Source: Portunus trituberculatus
Taxonomy: Eukaryota > Arthropoda > Malacostraca > Decapoda > Portunidae
Length of the DNA stretch: 64,000 nt
Direction: 5' to 3'
NCBI RefSeq assembly: GCF_017591435.1
Contig: NC_059296.1
Location: 31,548,425 to 31,612,424, forward strand
Positions 1-13,460 of this stretch are shown in pieces. The translations under genes and the position numbers were made by a program. Position 1 is the first letter of the stretch; each line of letters opens with the position of its first letter. The notes under the pieces were generated by a model. The model searched no databases. It was not told the origin of the DNA and was given only the letters and a program-made list of their open reading frames with translations.

Positions 1-420
1 TCTCCATTATAATGCTCCTTCAGTCCCTTTTTTTCCATAAGGCTTCGTCTTCTGCCTCCTTTCCACGTACTTGCTCTCAAATCATCATCTATGCATCCCT
101 TCCATCTCTTCTTTGGTCTGCCTCTTCTCCCTCCATCTGCTTCCATATCTATCTTTCTTCTGCCAACATACTGTTCTGCCTCTTCTATCAGTAAGTATGC
201 ATGGAAAATAAAGTGTGAATTGGAAGTATGGCAATAAAAGCTGGACAGGATAAGAAAACTTGTTAAACAAGCATAAAACCAGAGATTGTTATAAGTGGGA
301 ATAAAAGATCTAATTGCACAAAGTTATTGAAGTTTACAATATGAAATGGAAAACCTAAAGTATATCATAATTCAGCGGCGGGAGCGCGTATATTACATTA
401 ATACTTTTTAACCTAAACTT
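1..420. other. no gene recognised
   Basis: The first ~200 bases are pyrimidine-rich on the plus strand and the rest is AT-rich. Short open frames here have no protein-like composition. I see no RNA gene or clear repeat. Confidence 0.5.
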
Positions 421-477
421 CTAATGCAAGTCGTGCAAAAGTTTGGTCTAGACTCCAGCAACTTCAATTCCAGGCGT

Positions 478-600
478 CAGTGGCTACCCGCGGGACGCGC
501 GTGGCGCAGGGCCCGGTTGGGGCCTAGCTGGCGAGCCAGGGAAGGGAGGGGCGGGAAATATCACCTCTGTTCCCACGACGTGCTGGAGCCTCGCTGTCTT
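478..600 (+). promoter_or_regulatory. CpG-rich promoter-like block
   Basis: This is a local GC/CpG island in otherwise AT-rich DNA. It carries runs such as GCGGGACGCGCG and, at 550-558, GGCGGGAAA, whose reverse complement matches an E2F-type site. It lies just upstream of the signal-peptide-like start codon at 630. No TATA box is evident, so a TATA-less promoter would be the model. The assignment rests on composition and position only. Confidence 0.3.
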
Positions 601-629
601 TGTGATGCAGCACACAACAAGGCAAGAAC

Positions 630-677
630 ATGAAATCTCTGCTGTGGCTTTCTTTACTTTTCCTTCTTTTATTAAAG
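630..677 (+). CDS. possible first coding exon, signal peptide
   Basis: The ATG at 630 opens a 16-codon frame. It encodes Met-Lys-Ser and then an almost unbroken Leu/Phe/Trp core, a typical secretory signal-peptide start. The frame meets a good splice donor (AAAG|GTAAAT, GT at 678-679) in phase 0. The CpG-rich block ends ~30 bases upstream. A hydrophobic 16-mer can arise by chance from pyrimidine-rich DNA, so this is a candidate only. The nearest downstream exon-like segment on the same strand is 2570-2656. The membrane-protein exon at 18067 lacks a signal peptide of its own but is 17 kb away, and no direct in-phase join to it is possible. Confidence 0.3.
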
Positions 678-1453
678 GTAAATTGGTCTATTACATGTTG
701 ATAAAAATGTTGGATAAAATATTGACATGAGTAACAGAAGACTACTAATGAAAAGTACACGATGGATAGAGGAAGGAAGAGATGGTGTGGCGTACCTGCG
801 TTATGCAGCAGAGTATGTATGTAGTCACAGGCAGTAGTCCAGTTACATAGTCTTGTCGTTATCCTTAGCGTGGCCCCATAGTCTTTATTTCTCTCATCCG
901 CCAAGAAACAAACTGTGTAATATAAGATCGTTGTCAGTTCAGAGGACTTAAAAAGGGTTGTGGTTGGCGGACAACGCAAACTTAACACAGTGGAAGGAAT
1001 CCATCATCTGTAAGGCTGCTGTGCTTCTCCACACACCAGTTTCACCAACACCACCAGTCCATAACTCTTGACGGGCTGGCGGCTCATCGACGTGCCACTG
1101 CTTCCCTTCCACAAACTTCAGAATTCTTTTCCTTTTTCGATCCTCACAAGGTATTTCACTGGAATATGAACCACATTCATCAACAAAACTTTCACGTTCA
1201 CTTCCTCAAACCTTGACTTTTTTTTTTTTCTCTCTCTCTCTCTCTGCACCAGTCCGCAGAGAAACAGCCTCCATCCATCCTTTCCGCGGCCTGTTGCAGT
1301 TTTTTTTTTATTATTATTTTTATTTATTTTTAGACACGGTGACGTAAGACAGAAAAGGGTTTGCACGAAGGAGCAGGAAAAGACTTTGTCACACGATCAG
1401 TGAGTGAGCGTGGTGGTCAAGCGCGCTTCCCTACACTTTCCCTAACGAGAGTG

Positions 1454-2341
<888 letters not shown>

Positions 2342-2569
2342 CGAGAGTGGTTCAGTTGGAGTTTCGTATCTTTGACGAAGCTATTCGAGGAAGGATGGCG
2401 CTTCAGTTCTGCATGCACGTGTATATGATCAGTTTCCTCACATTATTCACTCTCATATTAAACCACTTCTCTTATCCATTGTTTATGTGACCGTGCCTTT
2501 ATTTCTCACCTCTGCCTCATCAGTCCGTTATCTCAGTATTTTCCCTAATGACGTCTTCCTCTCTCATAG

Positions 2570-2656
2570 GTTGGTGCTCCTGCGCGACACTCTTGCCATC
2601 TGGAGGAATGTCTAGTAGTGCGGGCAAACCGGCAGTCAGAAAAGTAGACGTCTGCG
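2570..2656 (+). CDS. possible internal exon
   Basis: A pyrimidine tract ending in CTCTCATAG (AG 2568-2569) precedes 87 bases ending at the strong donor GCG|GTAAGT (GT 2657-2658). A second good donor, CAG|GTGAGT, follows with GT at 2737-2738. Joined in phase 0 to the exon at 630-677, the frame gives a 41-residue secreted peptide with two cysteines that stops at 2648, before the donor. In the phase that leaves two bases on the previous codon, all 87 bases are open. The splice signals are better than the coding evidence. It could also be a 5' UTR exon. Confidence 0.22.
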
Positions 2657-2749
2657 GTAAGTTGTTCGTGGAATAACTTTGAACAAAGAACCGGAAGAGG
2701 AAGGCTGGCGAGGCTCCTGCAAATCCAAGGTGACAGGTGAGTGTACAAA

Positions 2750-4775
2750 GATTACCTAAGCATCTAATTGGTATGGAATTAGAACTGGTGCGCTGCCATA
2801 TACGCCACCTTTCTGAGTAAGCATTTGTGAACGACCCAATGGCAGTCGTTTATACTCACTTTTTGGGAGCAACAATATTCACGTTTGTTTGTTTGTTTGT
2901 TTTTTTCCATTTATTTTTTATCTGCACTTGACTAACCTCCTTTATGCGAAAAATTAATATATATGGAAATAGATGAACAAACGTCTTGGTGCAAAGGATA
3001 AAGTAAAAGATGGTTTTTGTCTTTATTACTTACTGTGATTAATGAAGGTGAGCCACTCATGACGTGCCGGTGGAGTATCATGGTGAACACAGACTCGTTA
3101 ATTGATCACCACTCTCCGTGTCACTTACTGTCACCGTGGTACTGTGACATTCACCGAAAGGGGCTTTTGAGTTGCTGGGTCTCCACTTGGTAGTGGTTCC
3201 TAACAAGGCGTCTGATACTCACAAGGCCTTTTCTGGGTTGAGAGACCATCGAAAAAAATGTGCCTACCCAACACACACACGGCTCCTGTAACTTGGTGAA
3301 GGCGGCGGTTGTGGCGCAGGTTTGTTTGGCTGGGATGGTGGGCATGTAGTTGAACAGATTAGATTATAATAATAATAATAATAATATGTGGTTTATTAGT
3401 TTGGCAATGTAAAAAATTACACTGAAAATGTACAGGGGGGGGACATTAACACAATGAACTAAAAATGCTTAACCTAACTATGGATCTAACTTAACCTAGA
3501 AAGCACTTATTTATTTAAGGCTCGCACAATAGTGGGCACCGCGCTAAGTCGATACCGATCAGTGCGCGGTGCTCGGGGTGTCGGGTGGCGCGAGCAGGGG
3601 GAGCCACGTCGGGGGACTTGGTTAGGTGGTAGTACTAGTAGTGACGGCGGCAGCGCTTGCTTGGCTGATGTGATGGACGTGTTTGGACGGATCAGAGTGG
3701 GTTAAGTGTTGGTGGCGGTGGCGGCATGGCTGGTGTTGGTGCCGGTGGTGGTGGCATGGCTGGTGTAATGGTCGGTGCAATGTGCCACCTGTGATTCATG
3801 AGCCTGACTTTACCTTGACTAAACAAGATTTACCTGCAGGGATCCCTGTTGGCGAGGATCGAAGGTTCACAACTCCTTCCCTCGCTTCTCCGTGACTACT
3901 ACTCTCAGTTGGTACTCAAGTTGTTTTCGTGGGATTGATACCGATAGTTATTACACGGTCATTTACGAGTCATTTTCTCTCATTCTAATTGAATAAGTAT
4001 ACAAGGGCGGGCTTTGTAACGACACAGCCAGCCAATGACAGAGAAGGCGTCTCGCGAGGCTCGGTAACACTGCAGCTCTGCCAAATTTATCCTCGACATG
4101 AACCATTACATTTCTTTCCTCTTGAAACAGCGGCCGTTCCTTCACCGAGATTTATGGCCGCTGCTCGTCGGCGCACAAACAACGCCACAAAAAAGCAAAT
4201 AGCATGTTGCCTAAATGGCCCTGGAGTAAAAAGGTTAATCTGCAAATGAACACTCGCTCTGCCTCGCCTTGGGTCAGACACCAATTAGCGATCAACACCA
4301 CTTTTTGCCGGTGTTGCATTGCTGACCGGCGATGGTGTTGTGTGGGGCGGCAGGCTGGATGCGAGGCAATTAGGGGCGGAGGCTGCTGGGGCGAGTGGCA
4401 GCGGCGGCGGTAGTCTGAGAGGGACGAGACACCGGTATTAGGGAATAGGGATGTGGCGGGATTGCACACGAAAGGCTCATTATCATTCTGTCTGTGCCAT
4501 TGTTGCTCATCTTTAGCGCCATGGCACAGTCAGCATTACATTGGCAGTGTTTTGTTAGGGTAGCGGTGACGGGGCGGTGTGTGACGGGCTGGGACGTGGA
4601 TATAAAGATAAACTAGCAGCTATCGTGAGGTGGTTAGGTGGAGTGTGACGGAGCGATACCAACCCGCGTTACCGCCACCACCACCACCACCGCCACCATC
4701 ACGCACATCACTGCATTATACTCGTAGAAATTGAGACAAAATAGACAAAAAACGTGTTAAGAAATAAAAGATAAG

Positions 4776-4778
<3 letters not shown>
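2750..4778. other. no gene recognised; GC-rich tract
   Basis: A short (AAT)n lies at 3367-3385. From 3530 to 4700 the sequence is unusually GC- and CpG-rich, with GGT/GGC-rich stretches near 3700-3780 that translate to glycine-rich but stop-containing frames. A TATAAAG at 4601-4607 follows a GC-rich run, and (CCA)n lies at 4676-4697. A promoter is conceivable, but no adjoining coding exon is seen. Confidence 0.4.

Positions 4779-4836
<58 letters not shown>
4779..4836. repeat. (CA)n microsatellite
   Basis: An uninterrupted CA/TG dinucleotide run of about 29 units, followed by a short CAG-rich stretch. Confidence 0.98.
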
Positions 4837-4839
<3 letters not shown>

Positions 4840-5060
4840 GCAGCAGCAGTAGCGTCACCTCCACGAAACTCGAGTGACAAATATGCAAGCAATAGTCAAT
4901 CCTTCACGGGTGCCCACAGTGATCAGGGCGCCTTGACACTGTGCCGACAGGAAAGTCTGGGGTGGCTCGTCTGCCTCCCGCTCCTCAAGTGTCAAAATCA
5001 TTCTGTTCATAGCTCTCCGGGAACCTCCGCTGAAGCTATTATTTTTTCACCGGTTATTTA

Positions 5061-5150
5061 TCCTCCTCCTCCTCCTCCTCCTCCTCCTCCTCCTCCTCCT
5101 CCTCCTCCTCCTCCTCCTCCTCCTCCTCCTCCTCCTCTTCCTCTTCCTCA
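5061..5150. repeat. (CCT)n microsatellite
   Basis: About 26 CCT/AGG triplets grading into CTT/CCT. Long proline, serine or glutamate frames over it are artefacts of the repeat. Confidence 0.97.
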
Positions 5151-5367
5151 TAGTAGTAGTAGTGGTATATTAGAATGAAAGAGGGCGTTCTTCTTTGTGC
5201 CACGTTAAGGGCAACGCCGTTCCCATCTTTTCTGTTTTCTCTTCCTTTCTGTGACTTTAACTGTTTCAGGAGAGAAGTATCCAGACATCTCCTCAATTAC
5301 AGAAAATAAGGCAACTTTTTTTCTTCTTTTTAAGCTTGTTTGTAACATTTTGGAGGAGGCGAAGTGT

Positions 5368-5433
<66 letters not shown>
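5368..5433. repeat. (GT)n microsatellite
   Basis: An uninterrupted run of ~33 GT units. No SINE or LINE abuts it, unlike many GT runs later in the window. Confidence 0.97.
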
Positions 5434-5434
<1 letters not shown>

Positions 5435-5532
5435 GGTCTTTTTTTCTTATTTGCACCCTTGCCCATCTTCCTTGACACAACAGGAAGACTTCACATAGAT
5501 GGATTGCAATCGTAAAGTAGAATCGCTCATTA

Positions 5533-5745
5533 TTAACCCCTTCAGTACCATGACACGTTTTCATATTCATTCTGCTTATTATTTGGTGATTTTATACTTC
5601 TTCAAAAACTTATGGTGGGATTGAAATAATAAAGACTCTGGCCATTAATCTTCTGACCTCCTTAGACCCTCCCCAATGTCAGTAAAATCGTCTAATTACA
5701 CCCAAAACTCAAGGTAACAATGCGTCCCTATAATGAAGGAATTAA
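5533..5745 (+). mobile_element. piggyBac-like MITE, copy 1
   Basis: This 213-bp unit starts TTAACCCCTTCAGTACC and ends in the inverted GAAGGAATTAA. Its interior matches six other copies in this window (shared ATATTCATTCTG near the left end and TGACCTCC in the middle). The TTAA at both ends followed by CCC fits the piggyBac target site and end structure. It has no coding capacity. Confidence 0.8.
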
Positions 5746-7016
5746 GGGAGAGAAGAATGTAACGTATGGCTGTACTGAATCTCGAGTGTCACTTTTTAAT
5801 TTTTGGACAGTTCCCCGGCGTTCCCCTTTACACTGGTAAGCTCGGGAACAGTCACCAGAAAGATGGAATAAATGAATGGACCAATAAAAAGACAAGAGGG
5901 TGAACGAGGGACATCTACCTTTGTTTGGGGAGGAATTAACATGAAATTCCTCTCCGTGTCATTTCCGAGTCAGTTAAGTAGACCCATCGTGTTGAATTAA
6001 CGGGAGGACACTTGTGCCCTTCAATTGCTATGGAAAAGTGAGAGCACCTCCACTGCCTGCCCTCGCTGCTTCTCTCCCATGTAGTCCTGTTATTCTGCTC
6101 CGTCACCCTACTTACCAGTTCTCTCCCTCTTCTCTTGGTCTTTCCCTCCCTGCCCTCCCTGCTCCTCTCCCTCGTAGTCCTGTCATCCTGCTCCCTCAGC
6201 TCCTCCTCCTCCTCCTCCTCCTCCTCCTCCTCGGGGACTTGCAAGTTTGTGGGTTCGTCACTTCCTGGGTCAGTAAAGACGCAACCTCCTTCAGATGATG
6301 AAATTAAAAGTGAATTTACCAGTAGTTTTTTTTTTTTTCCTTCTGCCACATTGTATAGTTTGTTATTTAGTGTTATTGATCTTCGTGATAGATCACTCAA
6401 CGAAACTTATTCCCTTCGCTCCACAATCTGTAAGAAGCATCCACCACCACCACCATCACCAGCACTACTATCACTACCACTACTACTACTATCACCACCA
6501 CCACCACCACCACCACCACGAAGTTCTCAATTAGTGGTACAATTTCCTACACGACAAGGTTTCTCAGGGAATAATGTGTTGTTTAATGGAACTACTTTTT
6601 TTTCTTTCTTTCTTTCCAGTTAAATAGAAATCTGATTTTTTCATTACTTCTCGTGATAGAACTTTAAAGGGTTTCCTGTCCGCAAGTCTAGGAACTCCCT
6701 TCGTGACAGAGTTATAATGAAACGCACGCCACACCCGGCTCTGATGACGGGCGGCGATGGGACGCGTCGCAGCCTGGTCCCAGAAAGGTTACCGAGTGCT
6801 CCGGACATCATTAATTAACACCTGCGTCCCTCACCGCGCTTCCTGCCCCGGCTCAGAGTAATGCAACTGACGCGTTTTTAGAGCTGGCGTGAATACAGAC
6901 TAGGTACGTCTTTGACACGTTTGTTAACTTTATTTCACTCATGCTTCGGCCTTGAGCCAGAATGGTGTCAACACCAATGCTCGTGCACGAATCTCTTTCT
7001 GTCTCCCTCCATGTCC

Positions 7017-7019
<3 letters not shown>
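5746..7019. other. no gene; trinucleotide repeats
   Basis: The stretch holds (CTC)n at 6199-6234, a short poly-T near 6327 and a compound CAC/CTA tract at 6438-6521. A moderately CpG-rich stretch lies at 6715-6860. Open frames across it are low-complexity leucine, serine or histidine runs. I see no exon. Confidence 0.5.

Positions 7020-7069
<50 letters not shown>
7020..7069. repeat. (GT)n microsatellite
   Basis: About 25 GT units. The following 700 bases hold a poly-T (7263-7286) and a loose GAGGCACTGAGC-type repetition at 7440-7590, with no gene seen. Confidence 0.97.
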
Positions 7070-7777
7070 CTCTGCGTGTAGAAGTGTTCATATTCAGTTC
7101 CACAGGTCTGTGTTGGCCTCGTGGACTCATTGGCAATGTGGTGTGTAGCGGTGGTGGTTTTATTTGGTCTGCTTTGAGCGCGTTCATAGGCTCGTCTGTC
7201 AAACGTTTAATAAATAATGCACAAACAAAAAAAAACGCCCGCAACTTTCATTATAGCTCGCGTTTTTTTTTTTTTTTTTTTTTTTTAGCTTCAGACGTTC
7301 AAATTAAAATTGGTAATGACAGTGTCAACAGAATTGATGAAGTTGACTTAAAGCCAGCAATTTTGATGAACATTGAAGCACAGGCTTTTAAATACATAGG
7401 AGGCATCTGTTTGCTTTCTAGCACCGACCAGCGGGCGGGCGAGACGCGGAGCACTGAGCGGAACACTGAGCGAGGCATTGAGTGAGGCAGGAAGAGGCAC
7501 GCTAAGTAAACACAGACTAGCGAGACACTAAATTAGGAACTGAGGTGGACAGTGAACGAGGCACTGAGCAGGGCACCCAGAGAGGCACTGGAATTCTAGC
7601 GCCTCTGTTTGCGCCTTGGACCAGTCACACTCAACACGCGAGGGAGGCTAGGCGTCCACCGTCCATGTCACACGGTATAAGTAATTTACCGCCCCTGCTT
7701 GCCAATTAATCATTCAGCCAGGTCACGCCGCTGCAAGAATTGTGTTCCACGTTCCTTATTTGACTTCTTTTATCCAG

Positions 7778-8000
<223 letters not shown>

Positions 8001-8063
8001 CTCTAAGTAATTTACATGCAGTTATGGACTCCTGCCATTACAAACACATTTGCTGAGCTGCTT

Positions 8064-8214
<151 letters not shown>

Positions 8215-8571
8215 ACTACCATCGTTCCCGCCGGCACAGAAACACGTCTTGATATTACAAGGATCTTCCCTCTCACAAAAAGGTTCCAATAGCCCGCAGC
8301 AAAAAGTTATGATGCTGCCTTTTTCTTTCTTCTTATTGCTGTTGTGATCTTGATTGGAGTGTAATTTGTCCCTGATATTTACTTTTTTTCGTTTTTATTA
8401 TTTTCTTCGAGTGAATGACTGTGTCCAACTTTTTTTTTCCTCTCTCTCTCGCTCTCTCGCTCTGTCTCTTTCCTGTATCTTGACAAATTACTTTCCTTAT
8501 TATTAATCTATTGTCTCCCTGTGTTCTATATTTTTTTTTTTTTTAACCAGCAGAGATTTCTTTCATATTTT

Positions 8572-8787
8572 TTAATCCCTTTCAGTACCCTGACGCTTTT
8601 CCATATTCATTCTGGTTACTATTTGGTAATTTTATACAGTGCTTCAGGAACTTTTGTGGGGATTAAAATAGTGAAGACTCTGGCCATTAATCTCCTGACT
8701 TCCATACACTCTTCCTAATGTTAATAAAATCGTCGAATCGTACACAAATCTCGAAGTAAAAATGTGTTCCAATGCTGAAGGGGTTAA
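8572..8787 (+). mobile_element. piggyBac-like MITE, copy 2
   Basis: A 216-bp member flanked by TTAA (8572-8575, 8784-8787), ending GCTGAAGGGGTTAA as the inverse of the left end. Same orientation as copy 1. Confidence 0.85.
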
Positions 8788-9012
8788 TGGCAAAATAACT
8801 CTATGATCTAAAAAGTTCAAAAAGCACATTTTCTTTGTGAACAAGAACACGTACACCACCAAAAATTCAGTTTTTTTTTCAGTTTCAGTAATGATCTTGC
8901 AGTGACCACGCGTGTTTATTGTTATTGTTTTTATTATTGATATTATTACTATAGTTATTATTGTTGTGTTATTTGACCAAGTACGACACTTATACCACCG
9001 TTGAATGAGTTG

Positions 9013-9226
9013 TTAATCTCTTCAATACCAGGACGCGTTTTTATATTCATCCTGGATACTGCTTGGCGATTTTGTACAGCTTCAGAAACATACGTATGTT
9101 GGGATTAGAATAGTAAAGAATGGCCATTCATCTTTGACCTCCATAGACCCTTCCTAATGCAAATAGAATCGTCTAATCATACCCAAAAATCAAGGTAGAA
9201 ATATCTTTCCGTATTGAAAGGGTTAA
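9013..9226 (+). mobile_element. piggyBac-like MITE, copy 3
   Basis: A 214-bp member with TTAA at 9013-9016 and 9223-9226. The left end is slightly decayed (TTAATCTCTTCAATACC). It lies 226 bp from copy 2, in the same orientation. Confidence 0.85.
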
Positions 9227-10958
9227 TTACAAGTAGAGATTTATTTGTGGTACCTTGGAGACAGCGGCCCTCGCCATGCATTCAGTTACATGCATGGTCT
9301 TCACACGGGGCACAATTACACAAGAATAGATCTCTCGGGAAAAAAAAAAAAAAAAAAAAAGTTAATAGAATCAAGCGCCATCTGTCCACCAACTCTTATC
9401 ACATTATTAGTGTTTTTTCCACCAAGAATATGAAGAGGGACATTTGCATCTCCTCTTTCTCCCACTTGTCTTTCCTAGACTTGACGCGACCTCGACGTGT
9501 AAGAACAGAAGTGTTTTGTAGCAGAATGTGGAAGCCAAAAACAAGTTGAGTGTGCAGAGCTGGATGTCTCGGCCAAAAATTAGGATATCTGTGTTTACGT
9601 GCAAAGCTTCTATTTGTTTACTCTGCCAGTTCCAGCTACACAACATTGCTATTGCTACACTTTACCTCAGGTGTTCGCCACACATTAATAAGTTCACGAA
9701 TGGAAACGTAACAGTGCGTAGCAGACTCTTACTTTTCTTATCTTAACAAATTGGAACATCTTTTTTTCATAGTCTCATTTCTGAAGTATAGATGAGAAAG
9801 TGACATTAATACATTCATCATAGAAAATTAGATTGATATTGTTCTTGTTTGGTGCTACTGATCCCTTTTTTTTTTTTTTTTTTTTTTTTTACCTTGCCTG
9901 GCTGACTTAAGAATATTAATAAAAAAAAAACTTTAGATTGATATCGTTCTTTGTGACTTTTGATCCCTACTTCCCTTACCTAACCGAATCGAGAACGTGT
10001 AATAAAGAAAAATAAAATATTGATATATATTTCTTTTCAACGCAGCTGATCCTTGCTTTCCATACTGGACTAATTCGGGAGCGTCTACCAGAAAAGCTAA
10101 GTTGGTATTACCTTTTCTTACCGCTCTTGATCCGTGCCTTCCTTGCTTAACTGACTCTAACATCTCTCAGAGAAAACATATTGATAACTATTGTTCTTAC
10201 CGTTCTCATTCTCTGCTTGCCATGCTTAAATAAACCGGGAACATCTCTCTTCCTCCTCGTACTCTTCCTAGCCGTGACCTACTGACGGGAGTGGCAGCAA
10301 CATGAACGCCTCTAAAGTAAAAGAAAGAAAAGAAAGGTTTGGTATTGTTCCCGTAACTTTGTCGTGCACACTCTTTGCAGCGGCACCACACCGGCGTGCC
10401 GCTCTTTGCTTCTCAAACCTCTGGCGCAGCTCCAACTGTGCAAATAGAAACGTAATAACTTTAGCGGCAGCAGCAGGAGGAGGAGGAGGAGGAGGCGGCA
10501 TATCCGTTAGGGTTGGGGGCAGAAGGAATGCCTCTGCCCTCTCTTCTCTTCCACTGTACCTTATTATTTTCAAGGATATTTCTCTTTTGTTGGTGCTCCT
10601 TTGTTATTCAGACTTAGCTTTCCTCCTTTTCCTCTCCCAGTCCGCGCGCCCCGCCCCATCCCGCACAAAATAAGGTTGGCCTAAAACAACACGCATCCAG
10701 ACAAAAGGAAAATAGGTGACGGGGCCGCGGAGCTGGAGAGAGTGCGGGGGAATGGGTGGGAAGGCACAGTAGTGTAAGTTGGTTAGTTTGCCTTATTGTT
10801 GTTTAGCCTTCATCATTAAACTATTTTCATTATGGGTACAATTCAGGCTCTGGATTTTTATGGTGATACATTTCAATTGTTCTTGGTGTTACCAATATTG
10901 GAATCCTGCATTTTGTTGAATTTGTTTGAGAAGTTTAGAAAATGTTTGAATAATGACG
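9227..10958. other. no gene recognised
   Basis: The stretch holds poly-A at 9341-9360, poly-T at 9867-9890 and a short AGG/GGC run at 10480-10498. The stretch 9830-10250 carries loosely repeated ~90-bp segments (ATTGATAT..TTCTT..GATCC..TTGCTTAACTGA) that may be a degenerate tandem repeat. Open frames near 10300-10670 are low complexity and unsupported. Confidence 0.4.
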
Positions 10959-11171
10959 TTAACTCTTTCAGTAGTGGGATGCATTTTTACCATAAGTTTT
11001 GGTTATGATTACATAATTTTATTTACGTTAGGAAGAGTCTATGGAGGTCAGAAGATAAATGACCAGACTCTTCACTATTTTAATACCCACGTAAGTTTCT
11101 GAAGGTATATAAAATCGCCAAATAATAAGCAGAATGAATATGAAAACGCTTCCTGGTACTGAAGGAGTCAA
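10959..11171 (-). mobile_element. piggyBac-like MITE, copy 4 (inverted)
   Basis: This member is reversed relative to the other six: the segment ending CAGAATGAATATGAAAACGC lies at its right. It starts TTAACTCTTTCAGTA and ends TACTGAAGGAGTCAA, so one TTAA has decayed to TCAA. Confidence 0.8.
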
Positions 11172-11312
11172 CAACTTGTGAGACGACAGCTTGATATGCT
11201 TATGACGGAGAGCAACACTTATGAGCTTCTTTCTTGATAAACACTTCATGTAAACTGTTCAGAGATACGGGTAAGGCTTGAAGACACTCGCGGTGCCGGT
11301 CATGAGGTGAAC

Positions 11313-11592
11313 CTATCCCTTCACTACCATGACACGTTTTCATATTCATTCTGCTCTCTATTTGGGGATTCTATACAGCTTCAAAAACTTATGGGGGAAT
11401 TAAAGTTGTGAAGGCTCTGACTATCTATCTTTTGACCTCCATAGATCCTTCCTAAACTTATGGGGGAATTAAAGTTGTGAAGGCTCTGACTATCTATCTT
11501 TTGACCTCCATAGATCCTTCCTAAAGTAAACAAAGTCGTCTTATAGTACCCAAACTCATGGTGAAAAAGCGTCTCGTTACTGAAGGAGTTAA
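11313..11592 (+). mobile_element. piggyBac-like MITE, copy 5, with internal duplication
   Basis: The right end is GAAGGAGTTAA (TTAA 11589-11592) and the left end is decayed. A 69-bp internal segment is duplicated in tandem (11388-11456 and 11457-11525) and the two units are nearly identical, which explains the extra length over the ~214-bp norm. Confidence 0.8.
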
Positions 11593-11814
11593 CCACTGAC
11601 AAGGGTCTCCATGTGGACTACTTGTGACCTCTTCCTGTGTGTGACGTTGCGTTACAATCTAAGGGAACTGTTCATCTGAATGTTTGGGTCCTGGCTGAGG
11701 AATCCAAATATCCTGAGTTTTGGCTGATGAATCCAGCTCTGCATGGTCCCTATTGCTGTGTCTCTGTCCCGTCCCGACTTTTATGATACATTGATCATTA
11801 ATTTAGAAGAGCGA

Positions 11815-12018
11815 GACGTCATTATCAGGATGCTTTTTCGTATTCATTCTGTTTACTATTTTCCAATTCTATACAGCTTCAGAAACTTATGTAGGGATTA
11901 AAAATAGTGTAAGACTGGCCATTAATCTTCTGACGTCCATAGAATCTTAATGTAAATAAAATCATCTGATCACTCCCAACACTCAAGGTAAAAATGAGTT
12001 CCATTACTGAAGGGGTTA
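11815..12018 (+). mobile_element. piggyBac-like MITE, copy 6 (decayed left end)
   Basis: The interior (CGTATTCATTCTG, ACAGCTTCAGAAACTTATG) and right end (ACTGAAGGGGTTAT) match the family. The left terminal repeat is eroded, so that boundary is approximate. Confidence 0.7.
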
Positions 12019-12459
12019 TCAGCGAATTAAAACGGCAATGCAGGTAAGAGGGAAGTGCTACATCTCCGCTGAAGAACTGCCGTGTACTGTGATCAAGCTC
12101 TTAAAACTTTTAGGGGCTGCGAGAGAGCACCGCGCTGCCTCTTATTACCCACCCAGTCCCGCTCGTCAAGTCTGAACCGAGGCAACATGTAGGTACTTTT
12201 TTTTTTTGTCCTCGGCAGTTCACAGCTGCACGGGAAGCGATTTGGTCTGTCCCTGCATAACGCAATCCTCCAATTAATCGGCGGGATCAACACACACAAA
12301 GCGAGTGACACATACAGGCATCAAAGCTCCTTATCACTTGATCTACACTTCCAAAGCCACATCTTTACACCAATAGTACTACCCCCATGCCTGCCTATCT
12401 GCCTGCCTGCCTCACTGTACCATGACTTGCTCCTATACTCCCTCCATTTGTCTATTTGT

Positions 12460-12608
<149 letters not shown>

Positions 12609-12684
12609 GTGAGGTTAATCTCAATGAGATTTATTTCAATAAATAATGTAAGTTTGATTGTATATTCCATCGCTCATATGTCTG

Positions 12685-12898
12685 TTAACCCCTTCAGTAC
12701 CAGGACGCATTTCCATATTTATTCTGGTTCTTATTTGGTGATTTTCTACAGCTTCAGAAACTTATGTGGAGATTAAAATTATGAAGACTCTGGCCATTAA
12801 TCTTTTGACTTCCATAGACCCTTCCTAATCTCAAAAAAAATCGTCTAACCACACCCAAAACTCGCGGTAAAAAAGCGTCCCAGTACAGAAGGGGTTAA
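12685..12898 (+). mobile_element. piggyBac-like MITE, copy 7
   Basis: The best-preserved member: 214 bp, TTAACCCCTTCAGTACC at the left and CAGAAGGGGTTAA at the right, TTAA at 12685-12688 and 12895-12898. Confidence 0.88.
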
Positions 12899-13097
12899 CT
12901 ATGCACCAGGTTGTATATTTTCCACATGCTGTTATCTAGTATTATCCTTTTGCGTAGTGTCATATTGTTTTCTGCTTTAATTTGAACGTATTTGCTGGTT
13001 CATACAACTGCATGAGATTTGTATGTAAAACCCATCGGATATTTCAATAATTAATCAGTATGTTATGAAGTACGCGGATGGGAGTGTGTGTGTGTGT

Positions 13098-13403
13098 AAT
13101 TCACTGTTTGATTCACTGTTTGATCTGCTGCAGTCTCTGACGAGACAGCCAGACGTTACCCTACGGAACGAGCTCAGAGCTCATTATTTCCGATCTTGGG
13201 ATAGGTCTGAGACCAGGCACACACCACACACCGGGACAACAAGGTCACAACTCCTCGATTTACATCCCGTACCTACTCACTGCTAGGTGAACAGGGGCTA
13301 CACATGAAAGGAGACACACCCAAATATCTCCACCCGGCCGGGGAATCGAACCCCGGTTATCTGGCTTGTGAAGCCAGCGCTCTAACCACTGAGCTACCGG
13401 GCC

Positions 13404-13405
<2 letters not shown>
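13098..13405 (-). mobile_element. tRNA-headed SINE, family 1, copy 1
   Basis: On the minus strand the tRNA-like head at the right carries an A box (TAGCTCAGTGG) and B box (GGTTCGATTCC) and can fold an anticodon arm with loop TTCACAA (CAC anticodon). A ~230-bp body ends CAAACAGTGAATTAC and runs straight into (AC)n. (GT)n on the plus strand abuts both ends. A 12-bp ATTCACTGTTTG duplication sits at the tail end. Confidence 0.88.

Positions 13406-13458
<53 letters not shown>
13406..13458. repeat. (GT)n linker between two SINEs
   Basis: About 26 GT units separate the head of one SINE copy from the tail of the next, both in the same orientation. Confidence 0.97.

Positions 13459-13460
<2 letters not shown>

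Noticed and set aside
524..988. 154-codon minus-strand frame
   Set aside because: It has no domain-like composition, runs through the CpG block and lacks splice support; likely chance.
5936..6623. Frames of 154 and 162 codons near 6 kb
   Set aside because: They are largely Glu/Arg or Ser/Pro runs from (CTC)n and (CAC)n; artefacts of low complexity.
10302..10673. 123-codon plus frame with Ala/Gly run
   Set aside because: A trinucleotide repeat and pyrimidine-rich DNA explain it; no start context, splice sites or motifs.
13318..13400. tRNA-like genes in the SINE heads (also at 13670-13749, 36710-36787, 37370-37445)
   Set aside because: The A and B boxes are good, but the acceptor stem pairs only with a one-base shift and each is fused to a SINE body; treated as SINE promoters.
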